DNA of 64,000 bases from Paraburkholderia eburnea. Its GTDB lineage: Bacteria > Pseudomonadota > Gammaproteobacteria > Burkholderiales > Burkholderiaceae. The notes below the pieces were generated by a model. The model saw only the letters and a program-made list of their open reading frames with translations, was not told the DNA's origin and did no database searches. Both the position numbers and the translations under genes were made by a program. This document shows, one piece after another, positions 17,212 through 28,325 of this stretch (the first letter of the stretch is position 1; each line of letters opens with the position of its first letter). The DNA is taken from assembly GCF_002917095.1 (NCBI RefSeq), contig NZ_PQGA01000011.1, forward strand, positions 118,465-182,464, read 5' to 3'.

Positions 17212-17379
17212 GGTTGATAGTTCAGGTATTGCGGAATTATCGACCCTCCCGCTGTTTTTGGGTTGATAGTTCCGATATTTAAGGTTTAATCGGCGTTCAG
17301 GAGCGTTTGGACACATAATTCTGATATATTCGGAATTATGCTGCCAGGCGCGGCGCGTTCCGTCATTATTCCTGGAATA
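17212..17379. promoter_or_regulatory. hipBA control region with repeated GATARTTC half-sites
   Basis: The region is clearly more AT-rich than its neighbours. The half-site GATAGTTC/GATAATTC occurs at 17216-17223 (+), 17234-17241 (-) and 17265-17272 (+), and without its first base at 17315-17321 (+) and 17333-17339 (-). The last two make a palindrome centred at 17327. The second and third copies can also pair as a 14-bp RNA stem with two G-U pairs (17232-17245 with 17261-17274). A separate palindrome TATTCC-T-GGAATA lies at 17367-17379, just before the hipB ATG. These are probable HipB operators. Confidence 0.55.
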
Positions 17380-17387
17380 TTAGAACT

Positions 17388-17711
17388 ATGGCCCGCGTTC
17401 TCCCGCAACCCGTCAAACTCGCCCCCAGTGCGCCCACGCTGGCGGCGTTGGGTCTGCTCGTGCGCAACCGGCGCGCGCAGAGTGCGCTGCGCATCGATGA
17501 TGCCGCCGATCAGCTCGGCGTCTCGAAAGACGTGCTTTCTCGGCTGGAGAACGGCCGACCGATTGGTCTCGACAAGCTTTTTCTGATTCTCGACGGGTTT
17601 GGCCTCAGCCTGCTGGTGCTGCCGCGCGGCGACGCCTCGGATGTGCTGGACCAGATGGCCGCGCAGAAAGTAGACGAACCGGCAGACGACTCCGCAGCGG
17701 AGCGCCGCTGA
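17388..17711 (+). CDS. hipB: HipB-type antitoxin, HTH transcriptional regulator
   Basis: The 107-residue product has an Xre-type helix-turn-helix at about residues 35-75 (RIDDAADQLGVSKDVLSRLENGRPIGLDKLFLIL). HipB proteins bind and neutralise the HipA kinase and repress their own operon. The C-terminal tail is short and acidic. The gene ends in TGATG, so its stop overlaps the hipA start by one base, a normal arrangement for a toxin-antitoxin pair. ATG start at 17388, directly after a palindromic repeat. Confidence 0.88.
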   Translation: MARVLPQPVKLAPSAPTLAALGLLVRNRRAQSALRIDDAADQLGVSKDVLSRLENGRPIGLDKLFLILDGFGLSLLVLPRGDASDVLDQMAAQKVDEPADDSAAERR

Positions 17712-19075
17712 TGCGCCATTTCCTGCATGTCAGCACGCATGGCGAAGCGGTCGGCTCGCTCGGCTTCGAGCCGCGCGAGGACCGCTACGACTTCAGCTAT
17801 GCCGACGACTGGCGAGCCCGGCGCGATGCCTTCCCGCTTTCACCGCATATCGGCCTTAACGGCGAAGGGCCGCCGACCGGCACACTCCAGCGTTTCATCG
17901 GCAACCTGCTGCCCGAGGGGCGCGCGCTCGACGTGGCGTCCATCGTGTATCAGATCTCGAAGGACAACATCTACGGGCTGATCCGTATGCTTGGCCAGGA
18001 GCCGGTTGGCGCGCTGAGCTTTCTTGCTGCGGGTGAGGAGGCACGGCTGACGAACGACCCGCCCGCACCGGGCGGCGATGCCCGTCGCGTCGTTGGCGAG
18101 GAAGAACTGACCGAACGCATTCGCGACCGCGACACGGTTCCGTTTCCAGTCTGGGACAAACGCGTGCGGCTCTCGGTAGCGGGCTATCAGGACAAGCTAC
18201 AGGTATTGGTGGAGGGTCGCCAGTTGTCGCTCGTCGAGGGCGGTGCGCTCAGTTCGACGCACATCCTCAAGCCCGAGTCGCGCAACCCGGGCACGCCGTA
18301 CATGGTCGCCAACGAGCACTTCTGCATGACACTCGCGGCGCGGATGGGGCTGCCCGCCGCGCCGGTGACGCTGCGCCGCATTCCCGAGCCGATCCTGCTG
18401 ATCGAGCGCTTCGATCGCCGTGTCACGCGTGCAGAGGACGACGCAGACCGCGTGGACGCCGTGCGGCGACTGCATGTGATCGACGGATGCCAGGCGCTCG
18501 ATCTGCCCGTGTCGTTCAAGTACGAGCGCAACTTCGGCAATACCAAGGACGTGCGCGCGATTCGGGAAGGGGTGAGCTTCGCGAAGCTCTTCGCGCTGGC
18601 ACCGGCTTTCGTCACGCCGGCCGTGGCGCGCACGTTCCTGACGCGCTGGGCGATTTTCCAGTTGTTGATCGGCAATAGCGACGCGCACGGCAAGAATCTG
18701 TCGTTTTTCATGGAACGTGGCGGGCTTGCGCCGGCGCCGCTCTACGATCTGGTCAGCGTGAACGCCTACGGCGAGATGGTGGAGCAGGAGATGGCGATGG
18801 GCTATGGCGACGCCTTCCGCCTCGAAGAGATCACGCCGTTCGAACTGGCGAGCTTTGCGCAGCGCACCGGCGTGCAGCCGCGTTACCTGGCACGCGAACT
18901 GGTTCGACTGGCGCTGGCTGCGCGCGCGCTCGCGCCCGAACTTGCGCGTAGCGACCTCTATGTGGGCGACGAGCGCGCGTTGCTGGAGAGCGTCACGCGC
19001 TTTATCGACACCCAGGCTGCCCGGCTACTGAAGATGGCGCCCGAAGTGCCCAAGGTCGATCGCAAGCGGTTGTGA
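17711..19075 (+). CDS. hipA: HipA-type serine/threonine kinase toxin
   Basis: The 454-residue product is full length for HipA. In E. coli HipA phosphorylates glutamyl-tRNA synthetase and halts growth. The N-terminal subdomain includes PLSPHIGL and FIGNLLPEGRAL. The SVAGYQDK motif holds Ser155, the likely autophosphorylation site. Lys187 in THILKPES is the ATP lysine. The catalytic loop GNSDAHGKN gives Asp324 and Asn329, and Asp346 in PLYDLVS is the metal ligand. All key residues are intact, so the toxin should be active. It is flanked by core genes (moaE and an M23 peptidase), suggesting insertion of the pair as a unit. Confidence 0.9.
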   Translation: MRHFLHVSTHGEAVGSLGFEPREDRYDFSYADDWRARRDAFPLSPHIGLNGEGPPTGTLQRFIGNLLPEGRALDVASIVYQISKDNIYGLIRMLGQEPVGALSFLAAGEEARLTNDPPAPGGDARRVVGEEELTERIRDRDTVPFPVWDKRVRLSVAGYQDKLQVLVEGRQLSLVEGGALSSTHILKPESRNPGTPYMVANEHFCMTLAARMGLPAAPVTLRRIPEPILLIERFDRRVTRAEDDADRVDAVRRLHVIDGCQALDLPVSFKYERNFGNTKDVRAIREGVSFAKLFALAPAFVTPAVARTFLTRWAIFQLLIGNSDAHGKNLSFFMERGGLAPAPLYDLVSVNAYGEMVEQEMAMGYGDAFRLEEITPFELASFAQRTGVQPRYLARELVRLALAARALAPELARSDLYVGDERALLESVTRFIDTQAARLLKMAPEVPKVDRKRL

Positions 19076-19093
19076 GCGCTCAGCCGGGCGACG

Positions 19094-20434
19094 CTAGCCG
19101 ATGAAGCGCCTCGGGGTCATGATCGACGCCATCCGGCTGGCTGGCTGCGGCAATGCGGCCAGGCTCGTGCGGGCGGCTTCGACACGGGCTTCGAAAGCCA
19201 TTCGCGCAGTGCCGCCCAACGGCGCGACGAACTCGTGCGACGTCAGCGTCAGGGGATCGAGCGGCTCGTCGTTGTGTCGCACCTCGAAATGCAGGTGCGC
19301 TCCGGTCGTGACACCCGTGCGGCCGACGTAGCCGATCACTTGACCCTGCTCGATACGCTGCCCGGACTTCAGCCCGACAGCCCACGACGCCAGATGCGCG
19401 TAGCGAGTCGAATAACCGCTGTCGTGACGCAGCACGACCAGCTTGCCGTAACCCCGTTCGCTGGCGGCCAGTTCGAGCGTGCCTGTAGCGGCGGCGTAAA
19501 TCGGCGTGCCGGCGGGCGCGGTCAGATCGACGCCTTCATGAAAGCGCGGCTCGCCAAACACCGGATGCGTACGCATGCCGAACGGCGAACTTACGCGCCG
19601 ATAGTCCAGCGGCATCGAAAACGGCCTGCCGGCGAGCAACGCCCCGTCGAGCGTGTAGTACGCACCATGCGCAGCTCCTGGCGGGGTGAACCACAGCGCG
19701 TCATAGGTTTCGCCTTGCAGGCGCAGCTCGATGGAGGCGACGCGCGGCGTACCGGGGCCATCGGCCGAGTCCAGCATGACGCGAAACGTGTCTCCCGCCT
19801 GGGCGCGGGCATCGGGATCCACATGGCCCGCGAAAAGGCTCGCGATCTGCGCGGTGACGCTGGCGGGCAAGCCCGCGTGTTCGAGCGATTCCCGCAGGGT
19901 TGTGTCAATCGGGCCGGCTGCTGCCTGGACGGCCGGGGTGGGCAGGTCGTAGCCGTCGATCGTCTGCAGCGAGGTCACGTGGCCAAACCACTTATGTGCG
20001 CTCGAACCATCAGCCGTCTGTTCGTCGTGTAAATCGGCGAGCGGCAAACACATCGAGGCGAGGCGCGAGCAGACGGTGCCGGGCGCGATCTCGTCAGATG
20101 ACACGCGCGCGCCGAACGTGGCGATATCGCTACGTTGCGCGAATGGCTGGGCAAATACGCCGTCGACGTCACGTAGCGACGGCCAGATGGCATCGAAGGA
20201 AGTCACGGGCGGCGCGCCCGGCAAGGTCACGTCTTGAGCAAGCGGGGCGCGCTCGAAGGCCGGACCGTAGCTGAATGCCGTCGAAACGGCAGCATGGGCG
20301 CCGGGCACGGACGTCGCGCTCGCGCACAAGGCCAACAGTGCAACAACGCCGCAGAGCGTCTTGCGTTTGACCGGCAACTTTGCCGCCGTCGAAATGTCCT
20401 GCCCGCGCGCGAGGAGTGAGTGAAAAGCGGTCAC
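19094..20434 (-). CDS. M23 (LytM) family metallopeptidase
   Basis: The 446-residue product has a signal-like segment (about 23-48, TLCGVVALLALCASATSVPGAHA) and a C-terminal M23 domain. The zinc ligands are His299 and Asp303 in RFHEGVD and His382 in GAHLHFEVR, and His347 in RYAHLAS completes the site, so it should be an active peptidoglycan endopeptidase. The middle domain (VDPDARAQAGDTFRVMLD) resembles the regulatory domain seen before M23 domains in MepM-like proteins. GTG start at 20434. The 295 bp upstream, between it and the globin gene, hold no gene or clear promoter. Confidence 0.88.
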   Translation of the reverse strand: MTAFHSLLARGQDISTAAKLPVKRKTLCGVVALLALCASATSVPGAHAAVSTAFSYGPAFERAPLAQDVTLPGAPPVTSFDAIWPSLRDVDGVFAQPFAQRSDIATFGARVSSDEIAPGTVCSRLASMCLPLADLHDEQTADGSSAHKWFGHVTSLQTIDGYDLPTPAVQAAAGPIDTTLRESLEHAGLPASVTAQIASLFAGHVDPDARAQAGDTFRVMLDSADGPGTPRVASIELRLQGETYDALWFTPPGAAHGAYYTLDGALLAGRPFSMPLDYRRVSSPFGMRTHPVFGEPRFHEGVDLTAPAGTPIYAAATGTLELAASERGYGKLVVLRHDSGYSTRYAHLASWAVGLKSGQRIEQGQVIGYVGRTGVTTGAHLHFEVRHNDEPLDPLTLTSHEFVAPLGGTARMAFEARVEAARTSLAALPQPASRMASIMTPRRFIG

Positions 20435-20729
20435 GTCGGAATCTCACGATCAGAAAAAAGAAAAGGCGCGGGCAAGAGCGGCCATGCGTGTCGATGCATG
20501 GCAGCGGCGCGGTGTGGGGATCGGGTATCCAGTCATCGCGCCGCGCAGCCCAACGAGCGATGAAGAAATTTTACGAATCCGCCTCAGGGGAATCTGTAGA
20601 ACGAGTTCGAATGGCGGGCGCGCGCGTGCAGGTGCTCGACCTTATGCGCATAAAACGGGGGCAGAGTGGAGATGTATTGCAACTAACAGCCGATTCAATC
20701 GAGCCACACCGGGCGGGTGGCGATTTAAC

Positions 20730-21281
20730 TCAAACGGCTTCGTCCTGATCCATCGAGCGGCCGACGATTCTGGCCGGAAACGGTTCGCCAGCGGGGCGTT
20801 CGGGCAGATCATGACCCTGACCTGCGGGATGGCGCCGGGGCGCGATCGTATCGAGCAGCGACTGCTGTTCGGGCGGAATCGTGTAGTCCCAGCCGAAGCG
20901 GCTCAATTGCAGGCTCTGCGCGATCCGCAGCGCCGGTTCCATGAACTGGACGGCTGCGGCGGGTTCGTAGTGCGCTTGCACCGTGTCGAGAAACAGATAG
21001 AGCCAGTGGCTGAAGTGCTTCGGCTCGATGCCGGGAACCGGCTCGTGCGCCTGCTGCACATTACCGCGATAAGACTTGCTGCCGAGCACGAGGCTCGACC
21101 AGAAGCGGCACATCTTCGGCAGATGCTCGTCCCAGCGGCCCGCCAGCGCGCCGTCGAAGACCGGGCCGAGCAGGGTATCGGCGCGCACACGGTCGTAGAA
21201 CGCGTAGACGAGTTCGCGGATGTTGTCTTCGGTGGGGGTGGGGTGCCGCACGCGGGCGGCGCGGGTGTCGGGGTGATTCAT
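20730..21281 (-). CDS. Group III truncated hemoglobin
   Basis: The 183-residue product has a globin domain at about 17-130 of the Campylobacter Ctb type: Tyr29 (AFYDRV, position B10), His79 in QQAHEPVP as proximal heme ligand, and Trp93 in HFSHWLYLFLDTV (G8). Such globins are linked to nitric oxide or peroxide handling. The last 40 or so residues form a polar Pro/Arg-rich tail beyond the usual globin length. It is divergent from nsrR, with an NsrR-like site between them, supporting a role in nitrosative stress. Confidence 0.88.
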   Translation of the reverse strand: MNHPDTRAARVRHPTPTEDNIRELVYAFYDRVRADTLLGPVFDGALAGRWDEHLPKMCRFWSSLVLGSKSYRGNVQQAHEPVPGIEPKHFSHWLYLFLDTVQAHYEPAAAVQFMEPALRIAQSLQLSRFGWDYTIPPEQQSLLDTIAPRRHPAGQGHDLPERPAGEPFPARIVGRSMDQDEAV

Positions 21282-21345
21282 GAGGGTGCCTGCGGGCGCG
21301 GCCCGAGTGAAGCGGTGAACGGATTATGATACCCGGCCAGGCTAA

Positions 21346-21368
21346 AACGTGCATGCCGCTTGCATGTT
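21346..21368. promoter_or_regulatory. NsrR-like operator between globin and nsrR
   Basis: A 23-bp dyad has arms AACGTGCA (21346-21353) and TGCATGTT (21361-21368) that match in seven of eight positions. It has the same 11-1-11 geometry and TGCA cores as the enterobacterial NsrR site. It lies between the globin start (21281) and the nsrR ATG (21421), so it could control both directions. The flanking TATCAT (minus strand, 21331-21326) could be the globin -10. Confidence 0.55.
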
Positions 21369-21420
21369 AATGTACGCCTTCCACCTCAGCATTCCTGGCC
21401 CTGTCCAGCGCCCTGCCGCC

Positions 21421-21945
21421 ATGAGACTGACCGATTACACCGACTACTCGCTGCGCGTGATGCTGTATCTCGCCTTGCGCCGCGACGGCCTGTCGACGAT
21501 CCAGGACATTTCGGATGCTTATGGCATCTCGAAGAACCATCTGATGAAGGTGGTGCAACGCCTGGGCGAACTGGGCTGGGTCGATACCGTGCGCGGGCGC
21601 AACGGCGGCCTGCGTCTCGCGCCGAACTCGCTGGCGCTGAGCGTCGGCGCCGTGGTGCGCCAGACCGAGAGCGATTTCGCGCTGGTCGGCTGCTTTCCGG
21701 ACGAGCAGGGTGAGCGCCGCCAGTGCGTCATAGAGCCGCAGTGCCGCCTCAAGCATGCGCTGGCGGCGGCGCGCGATGCGTTTCTCGGCGAACTCGACCG
21801 CCACACCATCGGCGAGCTGGCGCAACCGGCGGCCGGGTTGACCGGCCTGCTTGGTCTCGTGCCGATCAAGTTCATGCCGGATGCCGCCGGGCCAACCGGA
21901 CTCGCCGGAACCGTTGCACGGCGCACGCCATCGCGCGAGCATTGA
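21421..21945 (+). CDS. nsrR: Nitric oxide-sensing Rrf2-family repressor NsrR
   Basis: The 174-residue product has an N-terminal winged helix (MRLTDYTDYSLRVMLYLAL...ISDAYGISKNHLMKVVQRLGELGWVDTVRGRNGGL). A cluster-binding segment carries Cys91, Cys102 and Cys108, and Asp8 is the likely fourth iron ligand, as in known NsrR. The loop between the first two cysteines is longer than in E. coli (Cys91, 96, 102). NO destroys the cluster and releases repression. The ATG at 21421 is chosen over one 24 codons upstream, which would fall within the operator region. Confidence 0.9.
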   Translation: MRLTDYTDYSLRVMLYLALRRDGLSTIQDISDAYGISKNHLMKVVQRLGELGWVDTVRGRNGGLRLAPNSLALSVGAVVRQTESDFALVGCFPDEQGERRQCVIEPQCRLKHALAAARDAFLGELDRHTIGELAQPAAGLTGLLGLVPIKFMPDAAGPTGLAGTVARRTPSREH

Positions 21946-22073
21946 GCGCGCGCCACGAGACACACCCATCTTTTTCCCTCAGCTGCGGCGCAGTGTGAAT
22001 GCCATGTTTCGCCCAGGCTGGTGCCGCTTGCCTACGTCTGTCGTAAAAATCGGAAAAAATGACGCGATCGGCG

Positions 22074-22100
22074 CTTGAAAATGGCGCAGGACCCCTTAGA
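22074..22100 (+). promoter_or_regulatory. Sigma-32-type heat-shock promoter of clpB
   Basis: CTTGAAA at 22074-22080 is a perfect heat-shock -35. After 11 bases, CCCCTTAGA (22092-22100) resembles the -10 consensus CCCCATNT. The clpB ATG is 39 bp downstream, preceded by GGAGG. The spacing is at the short end for this promoter class. Confidence 0.7.
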
Positions 22101-22138
22101 TTTGGTGACAGTTAAAAATTCTGGAGGTCTCGCTTCAA

Positions 22139-24736
<2,598 letters not shown>

Positions 24737-24783
24737 ACGCGATGGCGGGGTGCGGGCCGGAAGGCTCGCATCGTTGCAAACGC

Positions 24784-24817
24784 AAAGGGCTCCCCATCAT
24801 GCGGGGAGCCCTTTTTT
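24784..24817 (+). terminator. Rho-independent terminator of clpB
   Basis: GGGCTCCCC (24787-24795), a 7-nt loop and GGGGAGCCC (24803-24811) form a perfect 9-bp stem followed by six T. Three A precede the stem, so it may weakly serve the convergent yidB-like gene as well. Confidence 0.92.
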
Positions 24818-24846
24818 CATGGGCGCTTCAGTGCGCTGCGGTGCGC

Positions 24847-25287
24847 TCAGGCCTGCTTGTTGCCGCCGCCGAGCAGCGATGCCAGGCCGCCGAGCGTGCC
24901 CAGCACGCTTTCGCCGTTGATCTGGCCGCCTTGCGGCACTTCGCCGGTCGGCGTGCCCGCATTGACGATATGCGGCAGCACCTGCGCGAGAAGGCCGCTT
25001 ACCTGGCTTGGGTCCATGCCGACTTTCTGCGCGAGGCCCGACACCACGTCGGAGCCCAGCACGTTGTGCAACTGGTCGGGCGAGACCGACTGATTCTCGC
25101 CGTTACCGACCCACGATTGCACGACGTCGCCGAGACCGCCTTGCTCGAACTTCTGGATCAGGCCGTTCAGGCCGCCCGGCTGGTTGTTGACGAATTCCAT
25201 CGCGACGGCGAGGAGTTGGGCCTGGCCGCCGCCTTGTTGCTGTTGCGACGAACCGAGCAGGGAACCGAGGGTATCTAACAGGCTCAT
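24847..25287 (-). CDS. YidB-family protein (DUF937)
   Basis: The 146-residue product starts MSLLDTLGSLLGSSQQQQ. It is rich in Gly, Gln and Leu, with the YidB/DUF937 pattern (NNQPGGLNGLIQKFEQGGLGDVVQSWVGNGENQSVSPDQL in parts). The function is unknown. No signal peptide or membrane helix is evident. It is convergent with clpB, with the clpB terminator between them. Confidence 0.85.
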   Translation of the reverse strand: MSLLDTLGSLLGSSQQQQGGGQAQLLAVAMEFVNNQPGGLNGLIQKFEQGGLGDVVQSWVGNGENQSVSPDQLHNVLGSDVVSGLAQKVGMDPSQVSGLLAQVLPHIVNAGTPTGEVPQGGQINGESVLGTLGGLASLLGGGNKQA

Positions 25288-25398
25288 GAGAATCTCTCTG
25301 AATAATGGCCGTGGCGGTGGCCACGGCCGGTAGCGGGGCGGTGCGCAGTATCGTGAAATATGCGCGGGGAATCAGGGAATCAGGGGGGGCGGGAAACC

Positions 25399-25995
25399 TC
25401 AGGCACCCGATGCGGCCGCATCCGAAGCGGCCTTGTTCTTCTTCGACTTTTTACCTTTTTTGGCTTTCGTGTCCGAAGCCGCGCCCGGCGCGGATGCAGC
25501 GGTGCCCGCATCGGCTGCGCTCGCGGCGGCGTCGGCCTTCTTGCTCTTGCGCTTCGACTTGCTGGCCTTCGCGTCAGACGCGGCTTGCGGCGCGGTCGTG
25601 GCGGCCGGTGTCTGCGCCACCGTGGTCGCGGGGTTGGGCGCCGTGCCCGGCGTGGCCGCGGGCGCCGCAGCCGTGCTCTTGCTGCTCTTCGACGTCGTGG
25701 CAGGCTTGCCCGCGGGCGGCGCCGACGAACCGTTGATCGTCAGGCCGGCGGCTTCAAGGTTCTGCACCGACTTCGGACCGATGCCCTTGACGCGGTTCAC
25801 CAGATCGTCGGCGTCCTTGAACGGGCCGTTTTTGCTGCGCTCGTCGATGATCGCCTTGGCGTGGGCCGGGCCGATGCCCTTGACCGATTCGAGCGCGGTT
25901 TCGTCGGCGCTGTTGACTTCGACGGCAGCCACGGCGAGCGCGGCGGACAGTGAGAACCCAATCGCGAGGAACAGCATCAGCAGCTTTTTGAGCAT
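25399..25995 (-). CDS. Exported helix-hairpin-helix (ComEA-like) protein with Lys/Ala-rich tail
   Basis: The 198-residue product has a signal peptide (MLKKLLMLFLAIGFSLSAALAVAA). A ComEA-type double HhH DNA-binding domain follows at about residues 24-85 (VNSADETALESVKGIGPAHAKAI and DDLVNRVKGIGPKSVQNLEAAG). The rest is a low-complexity Ala/Pro/Thr tail with clusters such as SKSKRKSKKAD and KAKKGKKSKKNK. ComEA proteins bind incoming DNA in the periplasm during transformation, and the basic tail could add DNA affinity. The ATG at 25995, with GGAG upstream, is preferred over one 17 codons earlier. Confidence 0.8.
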   Translation of the reverse strand: MLKKLLMLFLAIGFSLSAALAVAAVEVNSADETALESVKGIGPAHAKAIIDERSKNGPFKDADDLVNRVKGIGPKSVQNLEAAGLTINGSSAPPAGKPATTSKSSKSTAAAPAATPGTAPNPATTVAQTPAATTAPQAASDAKASKSKRKSKKADAAASAADAGTAASAPGAASDTKAKKGKKSKKNKAASDAAASGA

Positions 25996-26232
25996 GGCAG
26001 GCACTCCATTGAGGGCATTTCGGTTAGCCGGGAACGGACGACGCATCCAGTCGATGATGCTGCGCTACAAGGATAGGACAGTTGGCTTATCCGTGGACGC
26101 AAGCCGTCGATTTATACCGACGGTTTCAAGGCAATACAATCGCACCGCACAATATTTAATACTTCTGTGCATTCCTGCAGCGGGAGCGCTGCTCAAGCAT
26201 GTATCCCGATGGTGCGTCGTTTTGCGCGCCGC

Positions 26233-28215
26233 TCAGGCTCGATGTGGTCCGACGATGCCGAGCTTTGCCACACGCCGATAAAGCGTCGCGCGCGAGACGC
26301 CGAGCGCGGCCGCCGCCGCATTGGGACGCCAGCGATGCGCCACCAGCGCGGCCACAATGCGCGCGCGTTCGTCGGCTTCGTTTTCGATGGTGCGCGCGGC
26401 GTCTGGCCGTGCCTCCCGCCGCTCTGGCAGCGGCAGCGGCAATTGCGCCGCCAGATCGGCGCTCAGATGCCGCGCCTCCACGCGCACCGTATCGCATACC
26501 GCACATGCGTAGCGCATGGCATTGCGCAACTGCCGCAGATTACCGGGCCACGCAAACGTAGCCAGGCGCGCCGCGAGCGCCGCATCGAGCGCGAGCGGAC
26601 GGCCCGCCGCCTGCGCTTCCTCGGCGAACACCGTGTCGATCAGCGTGGCGATGTCGCGTCGCTCGCGCAGCGGCGGCAGCGTCAGCACGGCGCCGCACAG
26701 GCGATAGTAGAGATCGTCGCGAAAGCTCCCCTCGGCCACCATGCGCGCGAGATCGCGGTGCGTCGCGCAGATCACCTCAAGATCGACATGCGTGGGCGCT
26801 TCGCCGCCCAGCGGCAGCACTTCGCCTTCCGCGAGCACGCGCAGCAGGCGCGTCTGCAAGGCGAGCGGCATGTCGCCGATTTCATCGAGAAAGAGCGTGC
26901 CGCCATCGGCCATGGCGATCTTGCCGCGCGCGCCATGACGCCGCGCACCCGTAAACGCCCCCGGCGCATAGCCGAACAGCTCGCTCTCGATCAGCGATTC
27001 CGGCAACGCGCCGCAATTCACGGCCACGAACGGCCGGCTGCGGCGCGGCCCCGAGTCGTGGATCGCGCGCGCGAACACTTCCTTGCCCGCACCCGTTTCG
27101 CCGAGCAGCAGCACCGGCAGCCGCTTGCCCGCCACGCGCTGGGCGATGCGGGCGTTGTCGGCGACGCGCGCATCGGCGCTGCGCAGAAACGGGCCGAGCG
27201 CGCTGTGTTCGTGCGCATCGTCGTGGTGCGCGTGGTGTGTCGAGCGCGTATCGCGCAGCGGCGTCGCGCCGTGCTGGCCCGGCGAGGCGAGCCGTCCGAG
27301 CGGTGCACGGATGCGCGCGTAGAGCATCGCGCCGCTCGCGCGCAGGCGCAGCGCCGCGATCGCTTCGATGCGGCCGATATCGCGCAACTGCACGTGCGAG
27401 GAATCGAAGATCTCGTCGATATGGCGCGGCGCGTCGAGGCCCGCGATGCATTCTCGCGCGCGCCGGTTCGCGGCCATCACGTTGCCGTTCTCGTCGAAGG
27501 CGATCAGCAATTCGGGTTGGGCCTCGACGTAATTGCGGTTCTGATGCCCGAACAGAATCCAGCACGCCGAGGTGCGATGCAGAAAGTAGCCGTCCTCGAT
27601 GAGCGTCGCGCTCTGGCGCACGAGCTGATTGACGATGCGCTGACTGTCGCGATTGTCGGGCGACTGCACGGCCGACGCGTCGAGCACGCCGATCAATTCG
27701 CCGCCCGGCGCGAAGATCGGCGCGGCGCTGCAGGTGAGCGTCGTGAACGCCGCGCGGAAGTGATCGGTCTTGTGCACCGTGATCGGCGCGAGATCGGTCA
27801 GCACGCTGGCGATGCCGCAGGTGCCTTCCTCGCTCTCCGACCAGCACGAACCGACGTAGAGGCCCGCGTGCTTGAAGTCGTTGCGGCGCTCGCGGTCGAT
27901 GCGGGAATCGATGGTGACGCCGTGCGCGTCGGTGAGCATCACGCAGTAATCGGCGTCGCGCACGGTCTCGTGCAGACGGGTCAGGCACTGGCCGGACGCG
28001 CGCAGGAAGGCTTCCTCGCGATCGCGGATCTCGCGTAGCTCGGCGGCGCTCAGCACGCGCGGGCCGATCACCGAGCCAGGATCGAGCTGATAGCGCTCGA
28101 ACGAGCGCTGCCACGACGACACGAGACGCGGCGAGTCGGACGGCGCGGGCAGGCGGCCTTCGACGGCGCCGCGCACGCGTTCGGCGTGCCGGGTGGGAGC
28201 GAGTGCGTAGGGCAT
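26233..28215 (-). CDS. acoR: Sigma-54-dependent activator of acetoin catabolism AcoR
   Basis: The 660-residue enhancer-binding protein has an N-terminal sensor with a GAF-like region (about 75-200), a PAS-like region (about 210-290), an AAA+ domain and a C-terminal Fis-type HTH (WRPNAAAAALGVSRATLYRRVAKLG). The AAA+ domain shows GETGAGKE (Walker A) and GAFTGA, the loop that contacts sigma-54. The ATG at 28215 (MPYALAPTRHAERV) has GGAA upstream; a TTG 27 codons earlier is less likely. It is divergent from the aco operon, whose promoter is of the sigma-54 type. Confidence 0.9.
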   Translation of the reverse strand: MPYALAPTRHAERVRGAVEGRLPAPSDSPRLVSSWQRSFERYQLDPGSVIGPRVLSAAELREIRDREEAFLRASGQCLTRLHETVRDADYCVMLTDAHGVTIDSRIDRERRNDFKHAGLYVGSCWSESEEGTCGIASVLTDLAPITVHKTDHFRAAFTTLTCSAAPIFAPGGELIGVLDASAVQSPDNRDSQRIVNQLVRQSATLIEDGYFLHRTSACWILFGHQNRNYVEAQPELLIAFDENGNVMAANRRARECIAGLDAPRHIDEIFDSSHVQLRDIGRIEAIAALRLRASGAMLYARIRAPLGRLASPGQHGATPLRDTRSTHHAHHDDAHEHSALGPFLRSADARVADNARIAQRVAGKRLPVLLLGETGAGKEVFARAIHDSGPRRSRPFVAVNCGALPESLIESELFGYAPGAFTGARRHGARGKIAMADGGTLFLDEIGDMPLALQTRLLRVLAEGEVLPLGGEAPTHVDLEVICATHRDLARMVAEGSFRDDLYYRLCGAVLTLPPLRERRDIATLIDTVFAEEAQAAGRPLALDAALAARLATFAWPGNLRQLRNAMRYACAVCDTVRVEARHLSADLAAQLPLPLPERREARPDAARTIENEADERARIVAALVAHRWRPNAAAAALGVSRATLYRRVAKLGIVGPHRA

Positions 28216-28325
28216 GAGCGATTCCAGACGTTCGGGACGTTCAAGATCGGGCGCGGCGGGCGGCGCGATCTTTTGTAGCACATTCGCGGCGCGCAATCAC
28301 ACCGCAGCGCAGCACGCGAAACGGG

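Noticed and set aside
26103..26124. Inverted repeat GCCGTCG...CGACGGT as acoR terminator
   Set aside because: The stem is short and lacks a T run on the minus strand, and it lies over 100 nt beyond the acoR stop.
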